NCBI RefSeq assembly: GCF_014635285.1
Contig: NZ_BMCR01000010.1
Span: 62,001 to 126,000, forward strand
Direction: 5' to 3'
DNA from: Stappia taiwanensis
Lineage (GTDB): Bacteria; Pseudomonadota; Alphaproteobacteria; Rhizobiales; Stappiaceae
Length of the DNA stretch: 64,000 bases
The first letter of the stretch is position 1; each line of letters starts with the position of its first letter. Positions 1 through 8,823 of this stretch are shown here, piece after piece. Under the pieces are notes generated by a model. That model was not told the origin of the DNA and made no database searches. It worked only from the letters and a program-made list of their open reading frames with translations. Both the position numbers and the translations under genes were made by a program.

Positions 1-88
1 CGAACTCGGTGAACAGCCGCCCGGCGGCCTCGCCCAATGCCTCGACCCGAGCGATAGCCGCCCGTGCCTTCTCGACACATGCACTCAT
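1..88 (-). CDS. Probable amidase, N-terminal fragment (runs off the left end)
   Basis: Only the first 29 residues are inside the window, beginning MSACVEKARAAIARVEALG and ending in LFTEF. A GGGAG ribosome binding site lies 7 nt before the ATG at 88, so the start is well supported. The helical N-terminus with a later [LF]-x-[ATF]-F-T-E pattern resembles amidase-signature enzymes, and DUF2848 genes such as the one just upstream are often found next to amidases. The catalytic Ser-cis-Ser-Lys region is outside the window, so the product name is inference from context. It is the last visible gene of the minus-strand TRAP operon, 21 bp after the DUF2848 stop codon. Confidence 0.45.
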   Translation of the reverse strand, partial: MSACVEKARAAIARVEALGEAAGRLFTEF

Positions 89-109
89 GGTCTTACTCCC
101 GGTTTCGCC

Positions 110-787
110 TCAGGACACCACCGGCAGCGACCTGATCTCGTAACTGTGCGCGATGCTGCGGCCCAGCACCGGATCCGTCAACTCCATGCGGAAGGCTGCC
201 GCCGGACGCACACCGCCGATGGCGCCAAGCGTGCCGCACAGCATCGCCGCCGCCTGCCCCGACGCGGCCATCGCCTCAAGCCCGGCACCTTCGATCAACT
301 GCGCAAGCGGCCGGATCGAGGCCAGCGTGCCTTCCTGATAAAGGGTCCAGTCCGACGCGCCCTCCTCGCGGATCCAGGAGCGCAGCTCCAGCCCGTCGAG
401 GCGGTCCGCCACCTCCGAGAGGCGCCACAGGTCGCGGGCCACCGGCTTGGCGCAGGCCTGCTTGGACAGGGCGACGGAGAAGACTTCAAGGTCGCGGTCG
501 GTGTGGTCGGAGGCAAGGCCGAGATAGGTCTCGCCGCCGTCGATGACGATCAGCGGCTCCACTTCGCCGGAGCTGCCACCGCCCACCACCTGAATTTCCT
601 TCTCGCGCGTCAAGAGCCCGGCGGACACCCGGTAGTAGAGCGGCACGGTCGAGGGAGGGGCAACGCCAAGGGCGGCGAGCTCGTCGATGTGATGCTGGAT
701 CGCCGCCGGATCGCGGCCGGTCCATCCGGCGACGATCACATTGCCGGTGTCGCAGCTGATCAGCTTGTCATCGCAAAGAAAATCCAT
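110..787 (-). CDS. DUF2848 family protein
   Basis: A 225-residue soluble protein of the DUF2848 family, recognised from the central segment with LTREKEIQV, a glycine-rich VGGGSSGE stretch, SDHTDRDLEV and the later SKQACAKPVARDLW. No biochemical function is established for the family that I know of; it resembles fumarylacetoacetate-hydrolase-like folds, which is weak inference. I chose ATG 787 because GAGG lies 7 nt upstream. A TTG seven codons further upstream (808) has no comparable site. It follows the TRAP permease genes in the same direction and precedes a probable amidase, so it probably acts on the imported substrate or its hydrolysis product. Confidence 0.75.
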   Translation of the reverse strand: MDFLCDDKLISCDTGNVIVAGWTGRDPAAIQHHIDELAALGVAPPSTVPLYYRVSAGLLTREKEIQVVGGGSSGEVEPLIVIDGGETYLGLASDHTDRDLEVFSVALSKQACAKPVARDLWRLSEVADRLDGLELRSWIREEGASDWTLYQEGTLASIRPLAQLIEGAGLEAMAASGQAAAMLCGTLGAIGGVRPAAAFRMELTDPVLGRSIAHSYEIRSLPVVS

Positions 788-809
788 GTCGAACCTCGTC
801 ACGAACAAA

Positions 810-837
810 GGGAGAGGTGCCCTCGGCCCCCTCTCCC
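810..837 (-). terminator. Inter-cistronic hairpin between TRAP genes and DUF2848 gene
   Basis: GGGAGAGG (810-817) and CCTCTCCC (830-837) form a perfect 8-bp inverted repeat with a 12-nt loop, in the gap between the DctM stop codon and the DUF2848 start. In the minus-strand transcript the hairpin is followed by only three U residues. It is therefore more likely a processing, stability or attenuation element than a full terminator. Confidence 0.45.
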
Positions 838-909
838 AGTTTCAGGAATTCGGAAGAATGGGCTTCCCCGCAAGCACATGGCGGGAAAGCCCGGAAGCGG
901 CGTAGCGCG

Positions 910-2190
910 TCAGAAGTGATCGGGCAGGTAGAGGGCGAGCTCGGGCACCAGAACCAGCATCGCCACCATCGCCAGCATCACCGCGACGAACGGGATCGTT
1001 CCCAGCATCACGTCGGAGAACTTGCCGGATTTTCGCGCGCCCTGGACCACATAAAGGTTGAGCCCAACCGGCGGCGTGATCAGCGCCATTTCCACCAGCA
1101 CGATCATCAGGATGCCGAACCACACCTTGTCGAAGCCGAGCCCGGCCATGATCGGCACGACGATCGGGATCGTTGCCACCATCAGCGACAGGGTCTCGAT
1201 GAAGAAGCCAAGCACGATGTAAAGACCGATGACGACGAGCAACGTGCCGAAGGGCGACAGGTTGAGCCCAGTCAGAAGGTCTTGAAGGTCGCGGCCAAGC
1301 CCGGCCGAGGCCAGGGTGAAATTGAGGAAATAGGCGCCGGTGATCACCAGCATGATCATTGCCGTGATGCGCACGGTGCCCAGCAGGCTGTCGCGCATCA
1401 TCTCCAGCGAAACGCCGCGATTGGCGGCGGCGATCACCAGGGCGATGGCAACACCGACAGCGGCCGATTCCGTCGGCGTCGCCCAGCCGGCGTAGATCGA
1501 CCCGATCACCGCGACGAACAGCAGCATGATCGGCAAGAGCTGGATCAGGCTGGCGAACCGCTCGCCCCAGGAGAACGACCGGCTGACCCCGCCCAGCGAC
1601 GGGCGCAGGGTGCACAGGACCGCCGTCACCAGCATGAACACCAGCGCCATCAACAGGCCGGGGATCAGGCCGGCGAGGAACAGGCGCGGGATCGAGGTTT
1701 CGGTCAGGAAGCCATAGACGATCAGGTTGATCGACGGCGGAATGAGAATGCCAAGCGTGCCGCCGGCGGCAATGGCACCGGAAAACAGTTTCGGATCGTA
1801 GCCCAGCTTTTCCGCCTGCGGCATTGCCACCGTGGCGACCGTCGCCGCCGTGGCCACCGAGGACCCGGACGTGGCGGAGAACATGGTCGCGGTGCCGATA
1901 TTGGCGTGGATCAACCCGCCGGGCAGCCAGGAAAACCACTTGTCGAGCGAGGCATAGGTGCGCTCGGCGATGCCGCCGCGCACCAGGATCTCGCCCAGAA
2001 GCACGAAGAACGGGATGGCGATCAGAGTGGAGGAGTTGGACGCCGACCAGACCACCTGGCCAAGGCCGCGCATCAGCGGAAACGGCGAATAGAACTGGTC
2101 GATGCCGAAGCCGAGCAGGAACAGGACGATGCCGACCGGGATCGACAGGGACAACAGCCCCAGCAGGGAAAACGCGACGCTCCAGATCAT
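910..2190 (-). CDS. TRAP transporter large permease (DctM family)
   Basis: This is the large membrane subunit of a tripartite ATP-independent periplasmic transporter. It forms the ion-coupled translocation channel in the inner membrane. The 426 residues are almost entirely hydrophobic segments, about a dozen. Family hallmarks are FFVLLGEILVRGGIAERTY near the N-terminus, ATSGSSVATAATV, and LGILIPPSINLIVYG. The length fits the family. Its ATG overlaps the stop of the small-permease gene by 4 bp (ATGA), so the two are translationally coupled. Together with the DctQ and DctP genes just upstream it forms a complete TRAP system. The substrate cannot be read from this subunit. Confidence 0.95.
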   Translation of the reverse strand: MIWSVAFSLLGLLSLSIPVGIVLFLLGFGIDQFYSPFPLMRGLGQVVWSASNSSTLIAIPFFVLLGEILVRGGIAERTYASLDKWFSWLPGGLIHANIGTATMFSATSGSSVATAATVATVAMPQAEKLGYDPKLFSGAIAAGGTLGILIPPSINLIVYGFLTETSIPRLFLAGLIPGLLMALVFMLVTAVLCTLRPSLGGVSRSFSWGERFASLIQLLPIMLLFVAVIGSIYAGWATPTESAAVGVAIALVIAAANRGVSLEMMRDSLLGTVRITAMIMLVITGAYFLNFTLASAGLGRDLQDLLTGLNLSPFGTLLVVIGLYIVLGFFIETLSLMVATIPIVVPIMAGLGFDKVWFGILMIVLVEMALITPPVGLNLYVVQGARKSGKFSDVMLGTIPFVAVMLAMVAMLVLVPELALYLPDHF

Positions 2191-2741
2191 TTGCCCGCCT
2201 CCAGATCCGCCTCGGACACGGTGCCGATCATTCTGTCGACCCCCGCGAAATCACGCCGGAACAAAAGGATTGCCGCGAGCAACACGAGTATGCAGGAGGA
2301 CACCGCGAACCAGACCCAGCCGGAAAACCAGACCGCCTGCGGGATCCACAGGGGCGTTTCCAGCGGCGTGTTGGCGCGCGAGCCGCGCGTCAATGTCTTT
2401 TCCAGAACGGGCCAGGACTTCATGGCGATCAGCGTCACCGTGCCGGCCATCACCGTCATGGCGAAGAGATCCATCAGCGCCCGGCCGCCCTGGCGCAATT
2501 GCAGCCGGATCAGGTCGATGCGCACATGGGCGAGCTCGGTGAGGGCATAGGACAGCCCCCAGCTCGCCAGCCCGGCCATCACATAGCCGGAGATTTCATC
2601 CGACCCACCGAAGGACAGCGCGAACTGTCGCAAGGTGATGTCGAGGATGACAAATCCAGCGGTGACAAGCAGCACGACGCCGGTTGCCACCGCCAGGACA
2701 TGGTTGATGCGGCGGAGGGCCGCAAGGGTCTGGGTGATCAT
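2187..2741 (-). CDS. TRAP transporter small permease (DctQ family)
   Basis: A 184-residue protein with four hydrophobic segments in the usual DctQ arrangement. These begin near residues 14, 40, 90 and 130, with the recurrent LRQ...SDEISGYVMAG motif between the first two. It partners with DctM in the inner membrane and stabilises the complex with the periplasmic binding protein. Its stop codon overlaps the DctM start (ATGA). Its start lies 30 bp after the DctP stop, consistent with one transcript in the order P, Q, M. Confidence 0.93.
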   Translation of the reverse strand: MITQTLAALRRINHVLAVATGVVLLVTAGFVILDITLRQFALSFGGSDEISGYVMAGLASWGLSYALTELAHVRIDLIRLQLRQGGRALMDLFAMTVMAGTVTLIAMKSWPVLEKTLTRGSRANTPLETPLWIPQAVWFSGWVWFAVSSCILVLLAAILLFRRDFAGVDRMIGTVSEADLEAGK

Positions 2742-2771
2742 GATGCGGCCTCCGCCCCTTCGGTTACCGGA

Positions 2772-3824
2772 TCAGCTCAGCGGAATCTGAACGCCGACCG
2801 TCTTGCCGACGCTCTCGTTCCAGCGCTTGGCCCAATCCGTGCCAGCGCGCTCCGCCCATTCCGGCAGCACCGTTTCGGTCAGGATCTTGCGGGCCTTGGC
2901 GGTGTCCGCGTCATTCGGCGCGACCAGCTTCATCGACGCCGGCTTGCCCATGGAGCACTCGCCATTGCCGGTGAGGCAGGCAACGTCCATCTCCAGCGAG
3001 CCGGTGGCGGTCGCCCAGGCCGGAGCCTCGAATTCAGCCGCGACCTTGGCGGTGATCATCGCCTTGGTGTCATCGGACAGGCTGTCCCAGCGGTCCATGT
3101 TGACGGCGGTGACCACCGGATCCCAACCGCCCAGCGGCAGGGTCATCAGCGTGTCGGAAACTTCCCACCAGCCGGCGCTGTAGCCGGAGCCGGAACCGGT
3201 GACGGCGCAATCGATGACACCGCGCTCCAGCGCGCCCGGCACTTCGGAGAAGGCCACGTTCACGCCTTCCGCGCCCAGCGCTTCCAGGAACTTGGTGGTC
3301 ATGCGGCCAGAGCCACGGATCTTCTTGCCGGCAAGATCGTCGAGCGACGCGATATCGCCCTTGCAGAACACCACCTGCGGCGGATACGGCGCAATCGCCA
3401 GCACCTTCGCGTTGAAGCGGTCCTTGAAGATATCCTCGACCATCGGCCGCGCCGCCTCGACCATCGCCTTGGCCTCGGCCGGGGTGGTGGCGACCAGCGG
3501 CACATCGAGGCCTTCCAGCTCCGGCGCATCGCCGACCGCATAATCGGCCACGGTCATGCCGATGTCGAACACGCCATCGCCGAGCATGCGGTAAACGTCG
3601 CCGCCCTTGATGCCCATCTGGTCGTGCGTCGTCATCTGCACGGAAATCTCGCCGCCGGAAGCGTCCGGCAGGGTCTTGGTCCAGAACGGGGTCTCGAACT
3701 GCTTGTGCAGCGGCAGGCTACTCCAGCTGCCGACCACGGACAGCTCTTCAGCCAGCGCCGGCGAAACCGCCAGAAGCACCGTGGCGGCCGAAGCGACAAG
3801 CGTATCGCGGATCATGCTCTTCAT
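2772..3824 (-). CDS. TRAP transporter substrate-binding protein (DctP family)
   Basis: This is the periplasmic binding component of the TRAP system, about 350 residues. The ATG at 3824 is preceded by GAGGAG at a good distance and opens a clear Sec signal peptide ending in VSPALAEE. A further upstream in-frame start would bury that signal. The body has the DctP features: a hydrophobic first strand, GDVYRMLGDGVFDIGMT, a KIRGSGRMTTKFLEALGA loop and an EVPGALERGVIDCA helix. The conserved Arg in KIRGSG normally salt-bridges a carboxylate, so an organic-acid ligand is likely by analogy with known TRAP systems. The downstream genes suggest a compound needing hydration and amide hydrolysis. Confidence 0.94.
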   Translation of the reverse strand: MKSMIRDTLVASAATVLLAVSPALAEELSVVGSWSSLPLHKQFETPFWTKTLPDASGGEISVQMTTHDQMGIKGGDVYRMLGDGVFDIGMTVADYAVGDAPELEGLDVPLVATTPAEAKAMVEAARPMVEDIFKDRFNAKVLAIAPYPPQVVFCKGDIASLDDLAGKKIRGSGRMTTKFLEALGAEGVNVAFSEVPGALERGVIDCAVTGSGSGYSAGWWEVSDTLMTLPLGGWDPVVTAVNMDRWDSLSDDTKAMITAKVAAEFEAPAWATATGSLEMDVACLTGNGECSMGKPASMKLVAPNDADTAKARKILTETVLPEWAERAGTDWAKRWNESVGKTVGVQIPLS

Positions 3825-3849
3825 GATGTCAGATCTCCTCCAGTTGAGT

Positions 3850-4719
3850 TCAGTTCGACGACATACCAGCGGGACGAACCCCGCCAATCGAGAATTCGGC
3901 GGCATCCGCCGACAGATCGCTGACCAGCATCAGACCCGGTTCATGGGTGATGGCCAGATCCGGCGCCGCGTTGCGCAGGGCCAGTTGCGGCGTCACACCG
4001 CAGGCCCAGAACACCGGCACGTCGCCAGGCTCCAGCACCGGCGGATCGCCGAAATCGGGTTTGGCGAGATCCTTGATGCCGATCGCTGCCGGGTCGCCGA
4101 AATGCACCGGCGCGCCATGGGCGAGCCGGTAGCGGTCGGACAGAAGCACCGCCTGGATCGCATCCGCCGGGCGAAAGGCGCGCATCGACACCACCACCGG
4201 ACCGTGGAACGGACCAGAGGGTGCGGTCTCGATCGAGGTCGCGTACATCGGCACGTTGCGTCCGGCATCCATGTGCCGAAGCGGAATGCCGGCCCGGGCA
4301 ATGGCGTCCTCGAAGGAGAACGAACAGCCGAGCACGAAGGTAACGAGGTCATCGCGCCACACGGCGCCAAGATCGGTCACCGAGCGGTAGCCCTCCTCGC
4401 CGGCGTGGAACACGCGGTAGCCGGGCAGATCGGTGCGGATGTCGAGATCGGCCCCGAGCGCGGGAATGCGCGGATCGCCCGGCTCGGACACGCCGATGAT
4501 CGGGCAGGGCTTGGGATTTTTCTGGCAAAAGCGCAGGAAATCACCGGCATGGCTGCTCGGCAGGATCGCGAGATTGCCCTGGAGTGCGCCGGGGGCAAGG
4601 CCGGTGGTGGCGCCGGTGAAACGGCCCTCGCGGATCAGACGACGCAGCGCGACAGGGCTGAGATCGCGCAGCCCGTCCTCAACCGCAGCAGATGGTTCCA
4701 GCGTCATGCTCACAGGCAT
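3850..4719 (-). CDS. YcsI/DUF1445 family putative hydro-lyase
   Basis: A 289-residue soluble protein of the UPF0317/YcsI (DUF1445) family, whose relatives include the D-glutamate cyclase domain of vertebrate DGLUCY. Recognisable blocks are [19 protein letters not shown], the [11 protein letters not shown] motif, [10 protein letters not shown] with VVSMR after it, and the C-terminal [10 protein letters not shown] followed by [12 protein letters not shown]. The exact reaction here is not known; D-glutamate/5-oxoproline or related lactam chemistry is a reasonable guess from homology. The gene is first in the minus-strand operon, 25 bp before dctP, and is divergent from nothing: the LysR gene lies upstream on the same strand. 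Confidence 0.85.
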   Translation of the reverse strand: MPVSMTLEPSAAVEDGLRDLSPVALRRLIREGRFTGATTGLAPGALQGNLAILPSSHAGDFLRFCQKNPKPCPIIGVSEPGDPRIPALGADLDIRTDLPGYRVFHAGEEGYRSVTDLGAVWRDDLVTFVLGCSFSFEDAIARAGIPLRHMDAGRNVPMYATSIETAPSGPFHGPVVVSMRAFRPADAIQAVLLSDRYRLAHGAPVHFGDPAAIGIKDLAKPDFGDPPVLEPGDVPVFWACGVTPQLALRNAAPDLAITHEPGLMLVSDLSADAAEFSIGGVRPAGMSSN

Positions 4720-4760
4720 ATCCGTCCTTCTCCTTATGGGAAGGACAGGATCATCAGCCG

Positions 4761-4785
4761 TAATGATATTGTCAAGTGATCGTTA
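4761..4785 (-). promoter_or_regulatory. AT-rich promoter/operator upstream of the DUF1445-TRAP operon
   Basis: The 74-bp gap between the LysR stop and the DUF1445 start is distinctly AT-rich in this GC-rich window. On the minus strand it holds TAACGAT and ATCATTA (6 of 7 complementary) separated by 11 bp, a near-perfect dyad of the size bound by helix-turn-helix dimers. Inside the spacer lies TTGACA (4770-4775), a consensus -35 hexamer; the matching -10 is weak. I infer an operon promoter controlled by the neighbouring LysR protein. Confidence 0.5.
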
Positions 4786-4793
4786 TAAGATTT

Positions 4794-5699
4794 TTATGAT
4801 CTATTATCAGCATCAAATTGATCGCAGAGCTGTACGGCCGAGGCCACCACTTCCCCCACCTCCCGGTTCCGTTCCGGCATGTAGGCAACGACGAAGCGCA
4901 GTGCGCTCGGCCGTGCTTCCTCCACCACCGGCAGTGGTTTGATACGCGCGCCCACCCCCTTCGCCTCGGCCATCCGTACCGGCAAAACACCGATGCCGAA
5001 GCCATCGCCGACAAGGTGGATCACCGTGGACAGCGAGGCCGAGCCGTGCAGATCCACCGGTGGCAGGCCCGGCGCGGCGAGCATCACCTCAAGCTCCCGA
5101 TAGGGGGGCGTGTGCTTGGGAAAGGTGACGATGGGGCGTGCCACCAGCTCCTCCAGCGTCTGCGGACGGTCGGGCAGCTCCATCTCCCGCGAACAATACC
5201 AGCCGAGCGCCAGCGGCCGGATCGGCATCACCGTCGCGCCGGGCGGCACGCAATCGGCCAAGAGGATCGCCACATCCAGCCCATCGTCGACGAGAAGTTC
5301 CCGCAATTGCCGGGAGGTATCCACCAACAGCTCGAAGCGGACTTGCTGATGCTCCGCCTTCAGCCGATTGAGCAAGGGGCTGAGGATGGTATGGACGATG
5401 GTTTCGGCAACGCCGATGCGGATCGTCCCGGAGAGCCCGCCCTTGTGGGTCATCTGCTGGACGATATGGTCCCGGGCGGCCACAAGCCGCTGCGCTTCCT
5501 CCAGAAACCGCCGGCCGGCCGGGGTCAGGCGGACCTGTCGCCGCCCCCGGTCGAACAGCGGCACGCCAAGGCGTTTTTCCAGCGCCTGAATGCGGTTGGA
5601 GATCGCCGATTGCGACAGGCCGAACTTCACCGCCGCCGCCCGGAAGCCGCCGGCCCGGACAATGTCCTGGAGGATCTCGATGTCTTTCAGTTCGAACAT
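4794..5699 (-). CDS. LysR family transcriptional regulator
   Basis: A 301-residue regulator with an N-terminal winged helix-turn-helix at residues 1-60 (FRAAAVKFGLSQSAISNRI, then LEKRLGVPLFDR) and a C-terminal LysR substrate-binding domain. GGAGG sits 6 nt before the ATG. It lies upstream of, and on the same strand as, the DUF1445-TRAP-DUF2848-amidase genes, only 74 bp away. That gap carries an AT-rich dyad, so the protein most likely controls this operon in response to its substrate. It may be autoregulated if transcription reads through. Confidence 0.93.
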   Translation of the reverse strand: MFELKDIEILQDIVRAGGFRAAAVKFGLSQSAISNRIQALEKRLGVPLFDRGRRQVRLTPAGRRFLEEAQRLVAARDHIVQQMTHKGGLSGTIRIGVAETIVHTILSPLLNRLKAEHQQVRFELLVDTSRQLRELLVDDGLDVAILLADCVPPGATVMPIRPLALGWYCSREMELPDRPQTLEELVARPIVTFPKHTPPYRELEVMLAAPGLPPVDLHGSASLSTVIHLVGDGFGIGVLPVRMAEAKGVGARIKPLPVVEEARPSALRFVVAYMPERNREVGEVVASAVQLCDQFDADNRS

Positions 5700-5800
5700 G
5701 GCATCCTCCCGGCCGCCGCCATCTCATGGCCCTCCCCGGCCCGCGTCATCGTGGGGCACGCGCCGGATGTTGGCTCGCGCCCCACGTCAGGACTTCGGGG

Positions 5801-7774
5801 TCAGGCAAGGCCCCGCTGCATGACGCTCGCCAGCCGGCGGGCAAAGGCCGCCGCATCGCTCGGCGCCTCGCCATCGAGGATCAGCGCCTGATCGAACAGC
5901 AGGAACGCCATGTCGGCAAGATCGTCCTTGCTGCCTTCCGCGCCGAGCCGGCCGGACAGCGAGGTCACCAGCGCATGCTTCGGATTGAACTCCAGCACCG
6001 GCGCGAACATGCCCGCGCCCGCCCCTTTCTGCCGCGCCATCAGCTTTTCAAGCTGCCGGTCCGGACCATGCTCGGGCGCCACCAGACAGACCGGGCTTTC
6101 CGACAGACGGGCCGAGGCCCGCACATCGGACACCTTGTCGCCGAGCGTCTCCTTGAGGAAGGCGGTCACCAGGCCGATATCCGTGGCACTGTCGCTCTCC
6201 TTGTCGGCCTCGTCCTTGTCCGCATCCGCGCTTTCCGCCGGGATCTCGTCGAGCGCCGCCGCCCCTTGGGTCACCGATTGGAACGGCTTGCCCTCGAAGC
6301 CCTGCACCATCTGGATCCAGAACGCATCGACCGGATCGGCCAGATACAACACCTCGACCCCGCGCGCGCGGAAGCCTTCCAGATGCGGGCTGGAGGCAAT
6401 CGCCTCCTGGCTCGCGCCGGTGGCGTAGAAGATCTGGGTCTGATTCTCCTTCATCGCGCCGACGTAATCGGCCAGCGAGCGCCAGCTCGCCCCATTGTCG
6501 GCGCTGGAGCGGAACCGCACCAGCTCCAGCAGCTTGTCGCGCCGCTCCGCATCCTCATAAAGACCTTCCTTCAGCACCGGGCCGAAATTCTCCCAGATGG
6601 TGTTGAAGGTCTCCGCGTCGTTCTTCGCCAGCTTCTGCAGTTCCGAAACGATGCGGTTGGTCACGCCCTTGCGGATGGATTCCAGCACCGGGTTGGTCTG
6701 CAGCATCTCCCGCGACAGGTTGAGTGGCAGATCGGCGGAATCGATCACGCCGCGGGCAAAACGCAGCCACGCCGGCAACAGATCGATGTCATCGGCGATG
6801 AACACCCGGCGGACGTAGAGCTTGACCCGCCCCTTGCGGTCCGGATCGAACAGGTCGAACGGCGCCATCGACGGCAGGAACACCAGCACCGAATATTCAT
6901 GCCGACCCTCGGCCCGGTAGTGCAGGGTCAGCGCCGGATCGTCGAACTGACCGGAGACGTGGCCGTAGAACTCCTTGTACTCCTCCTCGGAGATGTCGGA
7001 TTTCGGCCGGGTCCAGAGCGCGGTGCCATCGGCCAGTTGCCGCTCCTCGGTGCCGCCCTCGGTGGCCGCGCCGTCGTCCTCGCCTTCCGTCGCCTCCTTC
7101 GGCGCCAACAAAACGATCGGCACCGGTACATGCGCCGAATAGGCCCGGACGATGCGCTCGATCTTCGCCGGCTCGGCGTACTCGGCCGTATCCTCTTTCA
7201 GATGCAGCACCACCCGGGTGCCGCGCGCGGGCGCAGCATTCAGCTCCACCGGCTCGATGGAAAACGCGCCCAGCCCGTCGGAACGCCAGCACCAGGCGCT
7301 GTCCTCGCCGGCGGCGCGGCTGATCACCTCCACCTCATCGGCCACCATGAAGGCAGAGTAGAAGCCGACGCCGAACTGGCCGATCAGCGCCGAGCCGTCC
7401 TTGTTGTCGCCCAGGCTGTCGATGAAGGCGCGGGTGCCGGAGCGGGCGATGGTGCCCAGATTGGAGACCATCTCCTCCCGGCTCATGCCGCTGCCATTGT
7501 CGGCAACGATCAGAAGGCGCTTGTCCTTGTCCGCTTCCAGCCGGATGGCGAAGTCCGGATCGTCCCGGGTCAGCTCCGGGCGCGTGACCGCCTCATGGCG
7601 CAGCCGCTCGCAGGCATCGGCCGCGTTGGAGACCAGCTCGCGCAGGAAGATGTCCTTGTTTGAATAGACCGAGTGCACCATCAGGTGCAGCAAGCGCGCC
7701 ACCTCGGCCTGAAAGGCATGGGTCTCCGGCGCGCTGGCATCGGTGGTGGCGGTGGTGTTTTCGCTGCTGCTCAT
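5801..7774 (-). CDS. htpG: Molecular chaperone HtpG (Hsp90 family)
   Basis: A cytoplasmic ATP-dependent chaperone of 657 residues, slightly longer than the E. coli protein (624). The N-terminal GHKL ATPase domain shows all its motifs: RELVSNAADACERLR, DNGSGMSREEM and GQFGVGFYSAFMVAD. The middle domain has LPLNLSREMLQ and the region around RRVFIADD that is typical of Hsp90 proteins. The C-terminal dimerisation domain ends at the stop codon near 5801. An acidic insert with repeated Asp/Glu/Lys lies near residue 525. The gene is apparently monocistronic. I did not find a convincing heat-shock promoter in the short upstream gap. Confidence 0.98.
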   Translation of the reverse strand: MSSSENTTATTDASAPETHAFQAEVARLLHLMVHSVYSNKDIFLRELVSNAADACERLRHEAVTRPELTRDDPDFAIRLEADKDKRLLIVADNGSGMSREEMVSNLGTIARSGTRAFIDSLGDNKDGSALIGQFGVGFYSAFMVADEVEVISRAAGEDSAWCWRSDGLGAFSIEPVELNAAPARGTRVVLHLKEDTAEYAEPAKIERIVRAYSAHVPVPIVLLAPKEATEGEDDGAATEGGTEERQLADGTALWTRPKSDISEEEYKEFYGHVSGQFDDPALTLHYRAEGRHEYSVLVFLPSMAPFDLFDPDRKGRVKLYVRRVFIADDIDLLPAWLRFARGVIDSADLPLNLSREMLQTNPVLESIRKGVTNRIVSELQKLAKNDAETFNTIWENFGPVLKEGLYEDAERRDKLLELVRFRSSADNGASWRSLADYVGAMKENQTQIFYATGASQEAIASSPHLEGFRARGVEVLYLADPVDAFWIQMVQGFEGKPFQSVTQGAAALDEIPAESADADKDEADKESDSATDIGLVTAFLKETLGDKVSDVRASARLSESPVCLVAPEHGPDRQLEKLMARQKGAGAGMFAPVLEFNPKHALVTSLSGRLGAEGSKDDLADMAFLLFDQALILDGEAPSDAAAFARRLASVMQRGLA

Positions 7775-7877
7775 TGGTCCTGATCAGGCTCCCTGTTTGA
7801 ATACTGGTTGGTCCGCCGGTTGTCCGGGCGGCAGACATATTGTTCCGCCCGGCGCCGGAATCAAGCATCGCTCGGGG

Positions 7878-8630
7878 TCACCACACGCCTTCTTCCTGTG
7901 CAACGCGTTTCAGCGCCGACGGCCGGTCCGTGACGATGCCGTCCACCCCGAGCCGGATCAGCCGGCGCATCTCCGCCTCATCGTCGATGGTCCACACATG
8001 CACCGCGATGCGCCGTGCACGGCAGTGGCGGAGGAACCCCGGCGTCACCAGCGGGATGCCGTATTTTCGCAAGGGCACCTGGGCACAGTCCACATCCGGC
8101 GTCGGAAATGGCAGGTGCCAGGAGCCGAATTTCAGCGCGGCAACGCTTCTCGGCCCGGAGCTGAGGCAGACCGCCGGTCCCAGCGCCTGACGCACGGCCT
8201 TCAGCCGCCGGTCGGAGAAGGAGGCGACGCAGACCCGGTCAAGACAGTCCAGCTTGCGCAACAGATCGAGGGTCGGTTCCAGCGCCTGGTCGGTCTTGAT
8301 GTCGATGTTGAAGCGCATCGCGGGCCACGTCAGCAGCGCCTCTTCCAGCGTCAGCAGCGGTTCACCGCCACCGATCCTGACCGCGCGCAGGGCCTCGTAG
8401 GGCAGCTCCGACACCACCCCGCGCCCGTCGGTGGTGCGCTCCAGCGTGTCGTCGTGGAACACGACAACCACCCCATCCGAGGACGCCTGCACGTCGATCT
8501 CGATGAAGCTGTAGCCGAGCGCATTGACCGCCGCGAAGGCCTGGCGGCTGTTTTCCGGGTTTTCCAGCCCGCCGCCGCGATGGGCAAGGGCGGCGAAGCG
8601 GTGATCCGCGAGATAGGGGTGGATCGCCAT
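7878..8630 (-). CDS. Glycerophosphodiester phosphodiesterase
   Basis: A 250-residue cytoplasmic GDPD-family TIM barrel that hydrolyses glycerophosphodiesters to an alcohol and glycerol-3-phosphate. The catalytic N-terminal block LAHRGGGLENPENS carries the essential His-Arg and the metal-binding Glu-Asn. FIEIDVQAS...VVFHDDTLERTT supplies the Glu, Asp and second His. The C-terminus VWTIDDEAEMRRLIRLGVDGIVTDRP is typical of the family. There is no signal peptide, so it resembles the cytosolic UgpQ type. It is divergent from the caspase gene and separated from it by about 190 bp. Confidence 0.93.
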   Translation of the reverse strand: MAIHPYLADHRFAALAHRGGGLENPENSRQAFAAVNALGYSFIEIDVQASSDGVVVVFHDDTLERTTDGRGVVSELPYEALRAVRIGGGEPLLTLEEALLTWPAMRFNIDIKTDQALEPTLDLLRKLDCLDRVCVASFSDRRLKAVRQALGPAVCLSSGPRSVAALKFGSWHLPFPTPDVDCAQVPLRKYGIPLVTPGFLRHCRARRIAVHVWTIDDEAEMRRLIRLGVDGIVTDRPSALKRVAQEEGVW

Positions 8631-8823
8631 GGGTCAGTCTTCCGCCTCTCTGGCACGGTCTGTCATCGTCCCTCCTCGACGCTGTGCGCAATCTTCGGCG
8701 ATCGTCAGGGCCAAGGGCAAGGCCCGCCGGCGCGCCGTCCCCCGGATTGAGGGAAACGCGAAGCCGGGGTCGAATTTCACGCCAAGGTATGAAATTCTGC
8801 CCAAACATCAACGCCGCCGGGAC

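Noticed and set aside
817-2550. Long plus-strand open frame opposite the TRAP permease genes
   Set aside because: His/Arg/Gln-rich translation without any domain, and the minus strand encodes a textbook DctM/DctQ pair. It is a high-GC antisense shadow.
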